Both the position numbers and the translations under genes were made by a program. Shown one piece after another: positions 11,484 to 21,476 of a stretch of DNA of 64,000 nucleotides. Position 1 is the first letter of the stretch. The number at the start of each line of letters is the position of its first letter. The notes below the pieces were generated by a model. The model searched no databases. It worked only from the letters and a program-made list of their open reading frames with translations, and had not been told where the DNA came from. Source of the stretch: Acetobacter sicerae (GTDB lineage Bacteria > Pseudomonadota > Alphaproteobacteria > Acetobacterales > Acetobacteraceae); assembly GCF_011516765.1 (NCBI RefSeq), contig NZ_JAAABN010000006.1:62001-126000 (forward strand), given 5' to 3'.

Positions 11484-14204
11484 TCAGACATGGCGTCCGT
11501 GACAGTGCTTGTATTTCAGCCCCGAACCGCACGGGCAGAGTGAGTTGCGCGGCGTCTCACCCCATGTGGACGGATCGTCCGGCAGAATGGCGCCGCTTGT
11601 CGGTGGTTCCGCAGTCACGGCTGCAGGTGCGCCCGCATACTGCGCTGGCTCCGAGGAATAACCTTCGACGTGAGGATCGGGATGAAATTCCCCAATTCCC
11701 TCAAGAGGATGCGGCTCCGGCGGTGGCGCCATCTCCACACGGGCCAGAAGCGTGATCACGCGCTCACGCATCTCATCAAGCATGAAGGTGAAGAGCTGGA
11801 AGGCTTCGTGCTTGTATTCGTTCAACGGGTCTTTCTGACCATAGGCCCGCAGACCGATACCCTGACGAAGCTGGTCCAGTGCATGCAGATGCTCTTTCCA
11901 GACGGAATCGAATGTCGTCAGCAGAATCTGCTTTTCCAGATATCGCATGATATCCGGACCAAAATTCGTGGTCCGGACAGCCTGCGCCTGCGCCGCTGCA
12001 TCTTCGATCCGTGCGGCGACCTGCTCCTTGTCCATCCCGTCTTCCGTCGCCCATTCGGCAATCGGAAGATCGAGATTGAAGATGCGCTTCACCTCTTCCG
12101 TCAGTTCGGCTGTCTGCCACTGCTCGGCAAAAGCCTTTTCAGGAATGTAGCGGTCAACAAGAGAGAGGATCAGTTCCTCACGCATTTCCACGATGAGCGA
12201 GGCGACATCTTCCTGCATCATGAATTCACGGCGCTGGGCGTAAACTTCCTTGCGCTGATCGTTCATGACGTCGTCATACTTGAGCGTGTTTTTGCGCATG
12301 TCGAAGTTGCGGGCTTCGACCTTCTTCTGCGCGCGCTCAAGGGCCTTGTTCAGCCACGGATGTACGATCGCCTCGCCGTCCTGCATGCCCATCTTCTGGA
12401 GCATGCCGGTCATGCGATCAGATCCGAAGATCCGCATCAGGTCATCCTGAAGCGAGACGAAGAACCGTGAGTTTCCGGGGTCACCCTGACGACCCGCACG
12501 ACCACGAAGCTGGTTGTCGATACGCCGGCTCTCGTGACGTTCGGTGCCGATCACATACAGACCGCCCGCAGCTTTCACGATGGCCTGATTCTTCGCCACT
12601 TCATCACGGATGGCCTGCTCGGCAGCCTCACGCTCGGCGGGGTCGGTGATGTGGTTCAGTTCCTGCTGAATCCGCATCTCGACATTGCCGCCGAGTTTGA
12701 TGTCCGTACCACGACCCGCCATGTTCGTGGCGATGGTGATCGCACCCGGCGCACCCGCCTGCGCCACGATCGCGGCTTCCATCTCATGGAAACGCGCATT
12801 GAGCACATTGTGCGGAATGTTGTTCCGCTTCAGCAGCGCGGAAAGCGCTTCACTTTTCTCGACCGAGGTGGTGCCGACAAGGATGGGCTGTCCGCCTTTA
12901 TGGACTTCCTCAACCAGCTTGACGACGGCGGCGAACTTCTGCGGCTCATCAAGATAGATCTCGTCGTCGGTGTCCTTGCGGGCGACCGGGAGATTGGTCG
13001 GAATCTCCACCACGTCGAGCTTGTAGATTTCAGCGAACTCGTCCGCTTCCGTCATCGCCGTGCCGGTCATGCCGGACAGTTTGGGGTAGAGACGGAAATA
13101 GTTCTGGAAGGTGATGGAGGCCAGCGTCTGGTTTTCCTGCTGGACCTCGACATGCTCCTTCGCCTCAAGCGCCTGATGCAGGCCGTCCGAATAACGACGG
13201 CCATCCATCATGCGCCCCGTGAACTCATCAATGATGGTCACTTTGCCGTCGCGGACGATGTAATCGACATCCCGCGAGAACAGCGTGTGGGCACGAAGGG
13301 ACTGCAGCACATGGTGGACAACCGCCACGTTCTGCACGTCATAAAGGCCTCCGTCGCTGAGCACACCGGCTGTGCGCAACAGCTCTTCCACCTTGTCTGA
13401 GCCTGCTTCTGTCAGGATTGCCGTACGAAGCTTCTCGTCCTTGTCGAAGGTCGCAGGATCACGGACCAGTTCGGCCATGACCGTATCCACGGCACGGTAA
13501 AGCTCGGAACTATCTTCCGCCGGACCGGAGATGATCAGCGGCGTCCGGGCCTCATCAATAAGGATGGAATCGACTTCATCGACGATGGCATGATTGAAAG
13601 GCCGCTGGACCATCTCTTCCAGCCGGTATTTCATGTTATCGCGGAGATAGTCGAAGCCGAATTCGTTGTTCGTGCCGTAGGTGATGTCGCAGGCATAGGC
13701 TGCGCGACGCGCCTCATCCGGCAGGTTCGGCACAATCGTGCCGGTCGTCAGACCAAGGAAGCTGTACAGCCGGCTCATTTCTTCAGCGTCGCGGCGGGCC
13801 AGATAGTCGTTGACCGTGACGACGTGCACGCCCTTGCCGCTCAGCGCATTAAGATAGACAGCGAGCGTTGCGACGAGCGTCTTACCCTCACCGGTCCGCA
13901 TTTCAGCGATTTTGCCAGCATGAAGCACCATGCCGCCAATAAGCTGCACGTCAAAATGACGCATGCCGAGCACGCGCTTCGAGGCTTCGCGGCACACGGC
14001 GAACGCTTCGGGCAGCAGACCGTCCAGCGTTTCACCCTGAGCCAGACGCTCCCGGAACTCTACCGTTTTATGGGCAAGAGCGGCGTCATCCAGCGCAGCG
14101 ACATCTGGCTCGAGCGCATTGATTTCAGGTACACGGCGCTGGAACGCTTTGAGCGAACGGTCATTGGCAGTGCCGAAGAGGGCGCGAGCAAGCGAGGCGA
14201 ACAT
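11484..14204 (-). CDS. secA: Preprotein translocase ATPase SecA
   Basis: A 906-residue motor that drives unfolded precursors through SecYEG. Visible elements: Walker [10 protein letters not shown] (about 102-110), the DEAD-like [17 protein letters not shown], the preprotein-crosslinking region, the second nucleotide fold with [11 protein letters not shown] and [12 protein letters not shown], and a C-terminal SEC-C zinc motif [18 protein letters not shown] place the start at [11 protein letters not shown], since GGAAAGG lies 7 bases upstream; an in-frame ATG 24 bases earlier has no such site. Divergent from a periplasmic parvulin gene, a common alphaproteobacterial arrangement that pairs export with folding. 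Confidence 0.97.
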   Translation of the reverse strand: MFASLARALFGTANDRSLKAFQRRVPEINALEPDVAALDDAALAHKTVEFRERLAQGETLDGLLPEAFAVCREASKRVLGMRHFDVQLIGGMVLHAGKIAEMRTGEGKTLVATLAVYLNALSGKGVHVVTVNDYLARRDAEEMSRLYSFLGLTTGTIVPNLPDEARRAAYACDITYGTNNEFGFDYLRDNMKYRLEEMVQRPFNHAIVDEVDSILIDEARTPLIISGPAEDSSELYRAVDTVMAELVRDPATFDKDEKLRTAILTEAGSDKVEELLRTAGVLSDGGLYDVQNVAVVHHVLQSLRAHTLFSRDVDYIVRDGKVTIIDEFTGRMMDGRRYSDGLHQALEAKEHVEVQQENQTLASITFQNYFRLYPKLSGMTGTAMTEADEFAEIYKLDVVEIPTNLPVARKDTDDEIYLDEPQKFAAVVKLVEEVHKGGQPILVGTTSVEKSEALSALLKRNNIPHNVLNARFHEMEAAIVAQAGAPGAITIATNMAGRGTDIKLGGNVEMRIQQELNHITDPAEREAAEQAIRDEVAKNQAIVKAAGGLYVIGTERHESRRIDNQLRGRAGRQGDPGNSRFFVSLQDDLMRIFGSDRMTGMLQKMGMQDGEAIVHPWLNKALERAQKKVEARNFDMRKNTLKYDDVMNDQRKEVYAQRREFMMQEDVASLIVEMREELILSLVDRYIPEKAFAEQWQTAELTEEVKRIFNLDLPIAEWATEDGMDKEQVAARIEDAAAQAQAVRTTNFGPDIMRYLEKQILLTTFDSVWKEHLHALDQLRQGIGLRAYGQKDPLNEYKHEAFQLFTFMLDEMRERVITLLARVEMAPPPEPHPLEGIGEFHPDPHVEGYSSEPAQYAGAPAAVTAEPPTSGAILPDDPSTWGETPRNSLCPCGSGLKYKHCHGRHV

Positions 14205-14461
14205 GAAGACCTTTCCGGAACAGCACACCCGGAGCCGACCCCGCGTTCCTGCCCTGCATCTGAAGCACAGACAGGGACCGAAAAGCCGACGGTGTGCGCT
14301 CCCTCAGATAAAGCCGCCACTGCTCAGGGTCAACCGATGCCCCCGATACGCCCTCCGGAAAGTGGCTATTTCTTAACAAAACAGACTTACGTCATGCCCT
14401 TGCGGGTGTCTTCCGGGTCGGCCATGATGCGCCCATTCTGTTCACACTGGGTTTCTTACTG
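14205..14461. promoter_or_regulatory. Divergent intergenic region secA / parvulin
   Basis: 257 bases between divergent secA and the PPIase gene, expected to hold both promoters. No SecM-like leader peptide was evident. No convincing promoter hexamers were assigned. Confidence 0.35.
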
Positions 14462-15439
14462 ATGCGTTTTTCCAGCTCGGGCACGTTTTTTGCAGCGACA
14501 GCCCTGTTTGCTTCCACCCTCCTTTCCTCCGTCTGTGTTCACGGCGCGCATGCAGCTGATGCTGCCGCCCCCACAGCACCCGCAGCCGGTGGCGCTGCTA
14601 CCCAGTCTGCTCCGGCCCAGACGCCGATGGATCCGAACAGCGTGATCGCCACGGTCAATGGCGAGAAGATTACGCTCGATGATATTCGCAAGTCGGCAGC
14701 CAACATGCCGCCGCAGCTTCGCCAGCTGCCGCAGAACATGATTTTCCCGATGCTGGTCAATCAGGCTGTGGATCAGAAAGCGATCCAGATGGCCGCCCGC
14801 AAGGACGGCCTGCAGAACGACGCTGAAGTGAAAACTGCAATGGAGACCGCCGCAAATACGGCTCTCCAGAATGCGTGGCTGTCCCGGCAGGTCGTGCCGC
14901 AGCTTACGGATGCGGCGATCCATGACTATTACCTGAAGAACTACGCCAACAAGACTCCCGAGAAAGAGGTGCATGCCCGCCATATTCTCGTGAAGACCGA
15001 GGCTGAAGCTCAGGACGTCATCAAGAAGCTCAAGGGCGGCGCCAACTTCGGCACGCTGGCCGAGAGCCTCTCGACCGACAAGGGTAGCGCCAAGAACAAT
15101 GGCGGCGACCTCGGCTGGTTCAAGAAGGGCGACATGGTTCCGGCGTTCTCTGACGCCGCCTTCAACATGAAGCCGGGAACCTACAGCCAGACACCGGTGA
15201 AGAGCCAGTTCGGCTATCACGTGATTCAGGTTCTGGCCGATCGCACGGTGCCTGTGCCGAAGGAAGACGAAGTCAAGGACAAGATCCGTCAGCAGCTGAT
15301 CCAGCAGGATGTCCGCGCTGCGGTTGAGAAGGCGACTTCCGCTGTGAAGATCCTCCGTTTCGGCCCGGATGGAAAGCCGGTCCCTGAGGGTGCGCAGCCC
15401 GCTATCGCTGGCAACCCGACAGCTTCTCCCGCGAAATAA
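14462..15439 (+). CDS. Periplasmic parvulin-type peptidyl-prolyl isomerase (PrsA/SurA-like)
   Basis: A 325-residue exported foldase. It has a signal peptide (to about residue 31, AHA-ADA) and a Pro/Ala/Gly linker (about 33-56). A SurA-type helical domain starts VIATVNGEKITLDDIR, and a single parvulin domain (about 168-262) carries HARHILVKTEAEA, GGDLGWF, MVPAFSDAAF and FGYHVIQV. The conserved parvulin histidines (HARHIL and YHVI) are present, so isomerase activity is plausible. It is divergent from secA and followed by a strong terminator before argJ, the usual alphaproteobacterial order. Confidence 0.92.
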   Translation: MRFSSSGTFFAATALFASTLLSSVCVHGAHAADAAAPTAPAAGGAATQSAPAQTPMDPNSVIATVNGEKITLDDIRKSAANMPPQLRQLPQNMIFPMLVNQAVDQKAIQMAARKDGLQNDAEVKTAMETAANTALQNAWLSRQVVPQLTDAAIHDYYLKNYANKTPEKEVHARHILVKTEAEAQDVIKKLKGGANFGTLAESLSTDKGSAKNNGGDLGWFKKGDMVPAFSDAAFNMKPGTYSQTPVKSQFGYHVIQVLADRTVPVPKEDEVKDKIRQQLIQQDVRAAVEKATSAVKILRFGPDGKPVPEGAQPAIAGNPTASPAK

Positions 15440-15486
15440 TCAGTCGGGAGCCTTATGGCCTCCCCTGACGGCTTGCGGTAAAGACA

Positions 15487-15522
15487 AAGGAAGAACGTCT
15501 CCTCGGCGTTCTTCCTTTTTTG
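15487..15522 (+). terminator. Rho-independent terminator after the parvulin gene
   Basis: A perfect 11-bp stem AAGGAAGAACG/CGTTCTTCCTT (15487-15497 with 15507-15517), 9-base loop, followed by TTTTTTG. argJ begins 75 bases downstream and must have its own promoter. Confidence 0.9.
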
Positions 15523-15596
15523 TTTACATATTCTCTTCCCGATTTCAGGAATCCCGTTTCCTGCCGTTCCCATCCCTGCACCAAGGTTCGTCACCG

Positions 15597-16832
15597 ATGG
15601 CCAAGCCTCTGCCCGTCTCTCCCCTCGCCTCGCCTTTGCCTGCCCTCGGCACTGTTCCGGGCGTGCGCCTTGGCGCTGTGGCCGCAGGCATCCGATACAA
15701 GGGACGTACGGATCTGGTCGTCGCAGAATTCGATGCTGGAACGACAGTCGGTGGTGTGTTCACCAAGTCAAAATGCCCCGGCGCGCCGGTGGACTGGTCA
15801 CGCACGGCGCTCAAGGGCGGTCTGGCGCGAGCGCTGGTGGTCAATGCCGGTAACGCCAATGTCTTTACCGGCAGGGCTGGCGTTGAAACCTGCCGCGCCA
15901 CGGCGGAAGCGGAAGCCGGGCTCGCGGGTTGCCCGGCCACGGAAGTCTTCCTTGCCTCCACCGGCGTCATTGGTGAAGTGCTCCCGGCCGAACGGATCAC
16001 GGCAGCTCTCCCCGCCCTTCACGCTTCCCTGACCGAAGACGGCTGGGAAGCCGCAGCCCGCGGCATCATGACGACCGACACCTTTCCCAAGGCGGCTGTT
16101 CGGAAAACCGAGATCGACGGGGTAGCAGTCACCATTCAGGGCATCGCCAAGGGAAGCGGCATGATCGCTCCCGACATGGCGACGATGCTCTCTTTCGTCG
16201 CCACAGATGCAGCATTACCCGCTGCTGTCGTGCAGGCCATGCTGTCCTCCGGCACAGCCCACAGCTTCAATGCCATCACGGTCGACTCGGACACCTCGAC
16301 CTCCGACATGGTGCTGCTTTTCGCAACGGGAAAAGCCGGCAATCAGGCCGTGACCAACGCTGATGACGCCCGCCTTGCCGCCTTCCGCGAAGCCCTCAAC
16401 GACCTGCTTCTCGAACTGGCGCTGATGGTGGTCCGCGACGGTGAAGGCGCCACGAAGCAGATCCGTGTCCGCGTGACAGGCGCTGTATCCGATCAGTCAG
16501 CCCGCGCCGTTGCGAAGGCCATTGCAGACTCCCCGCTGGTCAAGACGGCCATCGCCGGGGAAGACGCCAACTGGGGACGCGTCGTCATGGCTGTCGGTAA
16601 ATGCGGCGAACCGGCAGACCGTGATCTGCTGGCTGTTGCGATCGGTGGTGTCACCATCGCCAGCAAGGGCACGGTTGTCGAAGGTTATGATGAAACACCG
16701 GTCGTTGCCCACATGAAGGGGCAGGATATCGATATCGACGTGGATCTGGGTCTCGGCGATGGCAGATCCACCGTCTGGACCTGCGATCTGACGCATGGCT
16801 ACATCGATATCAACGGCTCTTACAGGAGCTGA
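15597..16832 (+). CDS. argJ: Bifunctional glutamate N-acetyltransferase / amino-acid acetyltransferase
   Basis: A 411-residue ArgJ of arginine synthesis. It transfers the acetyl group from N-acetylornithine to glutamate (recycling cycle) and may also acetylate glutamate from acetyl-CoA. The autoproteolytic site is visible in GMIAPDMATMLSF, with cleavage expected between Ala195 and nucleophile Thr196, giving alpha and beta chains. Other family blocks are VNAGNANVFTG, LASTGVIGE and GEDANWGRV. An in-frame open region runs upstream but without family similarity. An RDD protein follows after 3 bases, so the two share a transcript. Confidence 0.96.
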   Translation: MAKPLPVSPLASPLPALGTVPGVRLGAVAAGIRYKGRTDLVVAEFDAGTTVGGVFTKSKCPGAPVDWSRTALKGGLARALVVNAGNANVFTGRAGVETCRATAEAEAGLAGCPATEVFLASTGVIGEVLPAERITAALPALHASLTEDGWEAAARGIMTTDTFPKAAVRKTEIDGVAVTIQGIAKGSGMIAPDMATMLSFVATDAALPAAVVQAMLSSGTAHSFNAITVDSDTSTSDMVLLFATGKAGNQAVTNADDARLAAFREALNDLLLELALMVVRDGEGATKQIRVRVTGAVSDQSARAVAKAIADSPLVKTAIAGEDANWGRVVMAVGKCGEPADRDLLAVAIGGVTIASKGTVVEGYDETPVVAHMKGQDIDIDVDLGLGDGRSTVWTCDLTHGYIDINGSYRS

Positions 16833-16835
16833 ACC

Positions 16836-17444
16836 ATGTCTGACTCTCTTCCTCCCGGCTGGGGTGCGCCTCCTGTCCAAACAGGGATTATCGGGGGTGA
16901 CGGCAGTCTGACACCTGATGGCCGGATGCTGGCTTATGCCGGTTTCTGGGTTCGCACAGCCGCCGCCGTGCTGGATTACTTTCTGCTGAGTGTCGTCAGT
17001 CTTGTCGTCGGCATCTTCACGCTGCCGACCGTTCGACTGGAAGAGTGGCAGGGTGACACCCCGTCCTATCAGGTGGCCTTCCGTGACACTGATTTCTATT
17101 CCAGTTTTCACATGCCGTGGCCGCATGTGGAGGTGCATGACACGGGCACGCATTTTCTGCTGTTCCAGCTGATCTACTTTGTCGTGCTCGAAGCCTCACC
17201 GCTCCGCGGCACGCTTGGGAAGCTGGTTCTAGGGCTGCGCGTCAGCGATCTGACAGGAAACCGCATCTCGCTGCTGCGATCCCTTGTCCGTAATCTGGTC
17301 AAAATGTTCGTGTCTTTTCCCGTCCTGTTCATTGGCGTGATCATGGTCGCCTTTACGCCGCGTAAACAGGGTCTGCACGATATGGTCGCACGCACATTGG
17401 TATTGCGTCGGGAACGTGTCGTGCGCTTTGACGGCGCTGGCTGA
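16836..17444 (+). CDS. RDD-family membrane protein
   Basis: A 202-residue inner-membrane protein with the RDD domain: AGFWVRTAAAVLDYFLLS contains the characteristic Arg and Asp at the first helix. Two further hydrophobic stretches (about 105-120 and 152-178) follow, and KQGLHDMVARTLVLRR is the typical C-terminal block. The function of the family is not settled; some members affect ion homeostasis. The ribosome site AGGAG lies inside the end of argJ, with only 3 bases between the genes, which points to co-transcription without implying a role in arginine synthesis. Confidence 0.85.
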   Translation: MSDSLPPGWGAPPVQTGIIGGDGSLTPDGRMLAYAGFWVRTAAAVLDYFLLSVVSLVVGIFTLPTVRLEEWQGDTPSYQVAFRDTDFYSSFHMPWPHVEVHDTGTHFLLFQLIYFVVLEASPLRGTLGKLVLGLRVSDLTGNRISLLRSLVRNLVKMFVSFPVLFIGVIMVAFTPRKQGLHDMVARTLVLRRERVVRFDGAG

Positions 17445-17534
17445 CTCCATTCCTGATCCGGGCTTCTCTTGATCCGGCTCGGGAAGACTCGTACCAAAAA
17501 ACAAACAATAAAACCCAGATGAGGTGAATACAGG

Positions 17535-20153
17535 ATGCAGGTGAATAACGCGGATCATCGTTCCATCACCCCGGTCATTGAGCGATCATCATCGCGACGA
17601 AACCTCTCCCTGAGCACTCTGATCTGCTGGCTCTTTGCCGCTACTCTGCTGATATTTCCCGTCGCGCACAGCGCACTGGCGGCTGACAGCAAGGCTGCCG
17701 CTGCACCGGCATCCTCGGGCAATACGGCTGCACTTTCTCCCAAGGAAGCGCAGCAGTTGCTGAATGTGCTGAACGACCCGAAGCAGAGAGACAACTTTAC
17801 CCAGACGCTTTCGCTCATGGCGAAAGGGGTTTCCGCGACACCGGGGGCTGCGAAAGCGCCGGCTCCGGCAGCGACAGGCGATGATGCCGTGTTATCCCAG
17901 AACGCCGTGGTTCTCCACAGCGATCTGATGTCCAGCGTTTCCTCTCTGAAAGGAAGCCTGCGGGGCTATCTTGGCAATTTTCTGGGACTGTTCTCTGACC
18001 TGAAAACGGTCGGAAAATGGTTCGACGCGGAAATTTCCAACCCACAGACCCGCGCACTGCTTCTCGGTACATTCTGGCGGGCCGGACTGGTGATTGCTGT
18101 CGCCATGCTTGTCGAATGGGGAACATCACTGGCCCTTCGCAAACCCTTGCGGACAGTGACTCTCCGTGCGGAAGAGCGTGAGAAACGGGAAAACGGATCC
18201 GTATCGTCGGAGGACAAGCCTGATGCCGACATTGCGAAAGATGAGGCCGATCAGAACGCCGACATAAAAGCAGCGGCTCTGGCCAAGGCGAACGGTGACC
18301 AGAAGGAAGAAATCAACACACTCAAAACCCGTGCGGATGATCAGCGTCGCCAGATTGAAACACTGAAATTCCTGTCCCGCGTACCCTATGCGCTAGGACA
18401 TTTCGGTCTCAAACTGCTGCCCGTCCTTCTGTTTCTGGGTGTGGCCATGGCGGGCTCGGCTCTCGCCACCGACACAGCGCAGGCGGAAACCGTCACGGAA
18501 ACCGTGGCAGAAGCCTACGCGGTCGCCCGCTTCCTGTTCGTGCTTCTGGAATCGGCACTGGCTCCACGCTCACCGATGATCCGTCTGGCGCCGGTTTCCG
18601 ACAGCACGGCGCGCATGCTGACCCGCTGGTGGAACTTCCTTGTGGCCGCGCCATCCATCGTCGTCTGCCTTTCCGTGCTGGGGGGAGAGTTCGATCTCTC
18701 CAATCGGGGCACGGAAGCGATGATCCGCGCCGTCATTCTGATCGAGCATATTCTGATCGCCGTCTTCATCTGGCGGCTTCGTCCCATCGTGGCGAAAACC
18801 ATTGCTCCCAAACAGGCCAAGATCAAGAACGGCTTCTGGTCCTTCATGCTCACGCTGGCGCATTTCTGGTGGATTCCGGCGCTCTTTCTGGATGCGGCGC
18901 TATGGCTTGTCTGGGCCGCCCACCTCCGCGGTGGTTACGACTGGATCCTGCGCACGACGTTCCTGACGGTTCTCATTGTCGCCGTGACCCGGCTTCTCGC
19001 CGTGCTGGCCTATGGCTGGCAGGACCGCCTGTTCCGCATCGATTCGAGCCTCGCCCAGAAGCATCCTGAAATTCAGGAACGTGCGGACAGATATTATCCC
19101 TTCGTGCGTGGCGCACTGACGGCAGTGATCGTGTTCATCGGTTTCATTGGTCTCACTGAATCATGGGGCCTTAACAGCGTTCACTTCTTCTTCTCCAGTC
19201 CCCTCGGTTCCCGCCTGCTTGGTGCCGTCGTCACGCTTGCAGTCGCCCTTTCGGTAGCGGCAACGATCTGGGAAGTGGTCAACGCCCTCCTTAATCGTCA
19301 GCTGGAAAAGTTCAGCAAGACCGGTCAGGGCATGCGTGCGACCCGTCTGAAGACGGTGCTGCCGATCATCCGCACTGTCATGCTGGCGCTCATCATCATC
19401 ATCGTGCTGGTCACCAGCCTCTCGCAGATCGGCATCAATGTCGCGCCGCTGCTGACCGGTGCGGGCATCATGGGTGCGGCCATCGCTTTCGGTTCACAGA
19501 GCCTGGTGAAGGACTTCATCACCGGCTTCTTCATGCTGGTTGAAGACGCCATTCAGGTGGGCGACTGGGTGACCACGGGTGGCGTTTCCGGCACCGTCGA
19601 GCATCTCTCCATCCGGACCGTGCGCGTGCGTGCGATCAACGGAGACCTGCACATCATCCCGTTCTCCTCCGTCACATCCATCGCCAACACCGGACGTGAC
19701 TTCAACCAGATCATCGTCAATCAGACGGTCGATCTGTCCGAGGATATTCCGCGCGTGGTGAAGGTCATGGCCGACACCCTGAAAGAGATGCGCAAGGAAG
19801 ACGAGTTCAAGACGATCATCTACTCCGATTACAATGATCTCGGTGTGGACAAGTCTGATTCCAACGGCGCGGTAATTGTCGGCTCCATCAGAACCGCCGC
19901 CATGATGAAGTGGAAGGTCCAGCGGGAATTCTACAAGCGGATCGCGAACCGTATGGCGGCCGCGAGCATCAAGTTCTACACTCCGACCTCCTACACGGCG
20001 TCCGCACCGGGCACATCTCTCGAAATTTCGGGAGAACTTCATGCTCCGGCTGACGAGCATGAAGTGACCGTCAACACACCTTCCTCGCCTGCGGCCGAAC
20101 CAGAAAAGCCGGCCGAGAACCCTGCGGAAAAACCCTACCATGACAAAACCTGA
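17535..20153 (+). CDS. Large mechanosensitive channel of the MscS superfamily (YbiO-like)
   Basis: An 872-residue inner-membrane channel that should open on membrane tension during hypo-osmotic shock. A signal-like helix (about 22-50) is followed by an Ala-rich periplasmic segment, several helices, and a charged, probably coiled-coil stretch (about 210-275). The canonical MscS core is near 620-760: GAGIMGAAIAFGSQSLVKDF is the pore helix, then FMLVEDAIQVGDWV and the beta domain with VRAINGDLHIIPFSSV. The C-tail is Pro/Glu/Ala rich. Length and layout resemble E. coli YbiO rather than the short MscS. A dioxygenase gene overlaps its 3' end by 14 bases. Confidence 0.9.
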   Translation: MQVNNADHRSITPVIERSSSRRNLSLSTLICWLFAATLLIFPVAHSALAADSKAAAAPASSGNTAALSPKEAQQLLNVLNDPKQRDNFTQTLSLMAKGVSATPGAAKAPAPAATGDDAVLSQNAVVLHSDLMSSVSSLKGSLRGYLGNFLGLFSDLKTVGKWFDAEISNPQTRALLLGTFWRAGLVIAVAMLVEWGTSLALRKPLRTVTLRAEEREKRENGSVSSEDKPDADIAKDEADQNADIKAAALAKANGDQKEEINTLKTRADDQRRQIETLKFLSRVPYALGHFGLKLLPVLLFLGVAMAGSALATDTAQAETVTETVAEAYAVARFLFVLLESALAPRSPMIRLAPVSDSTARMLTRWWNFLVAAPSIVVCLSVLGGEFDLSNRGTEAMIRAVILIEHILIAVFIWRLRPIVAKTIAPKQAKIKNGFWSFMLTLAHFWWIPALFLDAALWLVWAAHLRGGYDWILRTTFLTVLIVAVTRLLAVLAYGWQDRLFRIDSSLAQKHPEIQERADRYYPFVRGALTAVIVFIGFIGLTESWGLNSVHFFFSSPLGSRLLGAVVTLAVALSVAATIWEVVNALLNRQLEKFSKTGQGMRATRLKTVLPIIRTVMLALIIIIVLVTSLSQIGINVAPLLTGAGIMGAAIAFGSQSLVKDFITGFFMLVEDAIQVGDWVTTGGVSGTVEHLSIRTVRVRAINGDLHIIPFSSVTSIANTGRDFNQIIVNQTVDLSEDIPRVVKVMADTLKEMRKEDEFKTIIYSDYNDLGVDKSDSNGAVIVGSIRTAAMMKWKVQREFYKRIANRMAAASIKFYTPTSYTASAPGTSLEISGELHAPADEHEVTVNTPSSPAAEPEKPAENPAEKPYHDKT

Positions 20154-20886
20154 CGAAGACCTGACCAGAGCCGCGCTCAACAGGATCGAGACGACAACGC
20201 GGGACAGGTTCTTCGCACATATTCCGGCAGGGCAGATGGAGGCCCTGCTGGTCTCTTACGGCATGACTGACTGGGAGAACTTTGCCGCAAGCTGGCAGCG
20301 GCTCGGCATGGATGTCTATATGGCTGACGGGGGGCGCTATCGCAGACGACGCCATGCCACATTCGCTCTGGCGGACAACAGCATCGTCCGGAAAAAGCAC
20401 CAGCCCCACTACCAGAGCCGCGATTACAACACGCTGAATGGCGGCATCGAGCGCTGGTTTGATCCGATCGAAAAGCGGATCGGCGAGCATCCGGTCATGA
20501 AAGCGGTGCTGTCACTGGTCAATCGGCTGGCGACGGACCTGACGCCTGAGGCTGAGCAGCCGGAAACATGGCATGCGGAAGTGCATCAGTTCAGAATCGA
20601 GGCCGGACGGGAGATGAACGGCCAGCCCACTCCCGAGGGTCTTCATCGTGACGGCGTCGACTGGGTGCTTGTCATGATGGTGCAGCGCGAGAATGTAGGG
20701 AACGGAACGACCAGCATCCATGACCTGCAAGGCAATGAAGTCGGTAGCTTCACTCTCACCGGCCCGATGGATGCTGCTTTTGTGAACGATCACATGGTCT
20801 ATCACGGCGTGACGCCGATTCAGCCGATAGATCCGGACCAGCCCGCTTTTCGTGATGTGCTGGTGGTCACGCTGCGTCACCAGTGA
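20140..20886 (+). CDS. 2-oxoglutarate/Fe(II)-dependent dioxygenase family protein
   Basis: A 248-residue protein resembling the 2OG-Fe oxygenase family that includes bacterial L-isoleucine hydroxylases. The metal triad can be read as H169 and D171 in GLHRDGVDW and H222 in MVYHGVTPI, with R238 in FRDVLVVTLR as the probable 2-oxoglutarate ligand. The block GNGTTSIHDLQGNE is also typical. The substrate is unknown; a free amino acid is a guess from the family. The ATG lies inside the MscS gene (14-base overlap, different frame), so expression is probably coupled to the channel. Confidence 0.8.
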   Translation: MTKPDEDLTRAALNRIETTTRDRFFAHIPAGQMEALLVSYGMTDWENFAASWQRLGMDVYMADGGRYRRRRHATFALADNSIVRKKHQPHYQSRDYNTLNGGIERWFDPIEKRIGEHPVMKAVLSLVNRLATDLTPEAEQPETWHAEVHQFRIEAGREMNGQPTPEGLHRDGVDWVLVMMVQRENVGNGTTSIHDLQGNEVGSFTLTGPMDAAFVNDHMVYHGVTPIQPIDPDQPAFRDVLVVTLRHQ

Positions 20887-20985
20887 GCGACTTCAGAATC
20901 TTTTCATAGCGGGGCGGGCACATATCCTGCCCCTGTTTCCGGCCCATCGACAAACGGTCGAGGTCTATCAATTCAATAGGGCAAT

Positions 20986-21303
20986 TCAGTAGGGCCACGC
21001 CCCGGAATAATGGGCGGCATGCCACCCTGCTGCGGTCAGAAGCCCGACAAACACCATCGCGCCGACCATCTGGGCCAGTTCCTTGAATGCAGGAGCGTCC
21101 ATCCTGTCCGTATTCGCAGCATCATTCGTTGCAGGCGGGGTCGCTGCGGCAGGAGGCCCCGGCTTTACGACCAGAATAGGATCGTTCTGCGGGGCCGCCG
21201 ATGGCGCGGTGGTGTCAGTCGTTGAAATACCTGCTGCATCGCGAGCCGCCTCACTCTGTCCAGCTTCTGCGTCCGACGGGGTTTCTGGCGGCTGCGTTTC
21301 CAT
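20986..21303 (-). CDS. Small C-terminally anchored membrane protein, unknown
   Basis: 105 residues. The first 70 are rich in Pro, Ala, Thr and acidic residues and look disordered. A single hydrophobic helix (about 78-98, MVGAMVFVGLLTAAGWHAAH) lies near the C-terminus, giving a tail-anchor layout with the bulk probably cytosolic. No domain is recognised. It stands alone between the dioxygenase gene (convergent) and the TonB receptor (divergent). It may be an acetobacterial orphan; the ORF is supported only by codon bias and layout. Confidence 0.5.
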   Translation of the reverse strand: METQPPETPSDAEAGQSEAARDAAGISTTDTTAPSAAPQNDPILVVKPGPPAAATPPATNDAANTDRMDAPAFKELAQMVGAMVFVGLLTAAGWHAAHYSGAWPY

Positions 21304-21476
21304 ATGATTACCTCTCTGGTGTCTTCATCGCGTCATGACCTGAAACGTAACTGTATTGCATCCGGTTTTCCATTCACATCCCGCAGTCCGTCTTTCCTCT
21401 GTTTTTCCGAAAACCATTTTAACCAAGCCGTAATCAGGTGCCTGCATAGTCAGACGATTGTCTGAATGTAGGTTAA

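Noticed and set aside
12534..14462. Two long plus-strand frames antisense to secA
   Set aside because: secA motifs are complete on the minus strand; the translations resemble no protein family.
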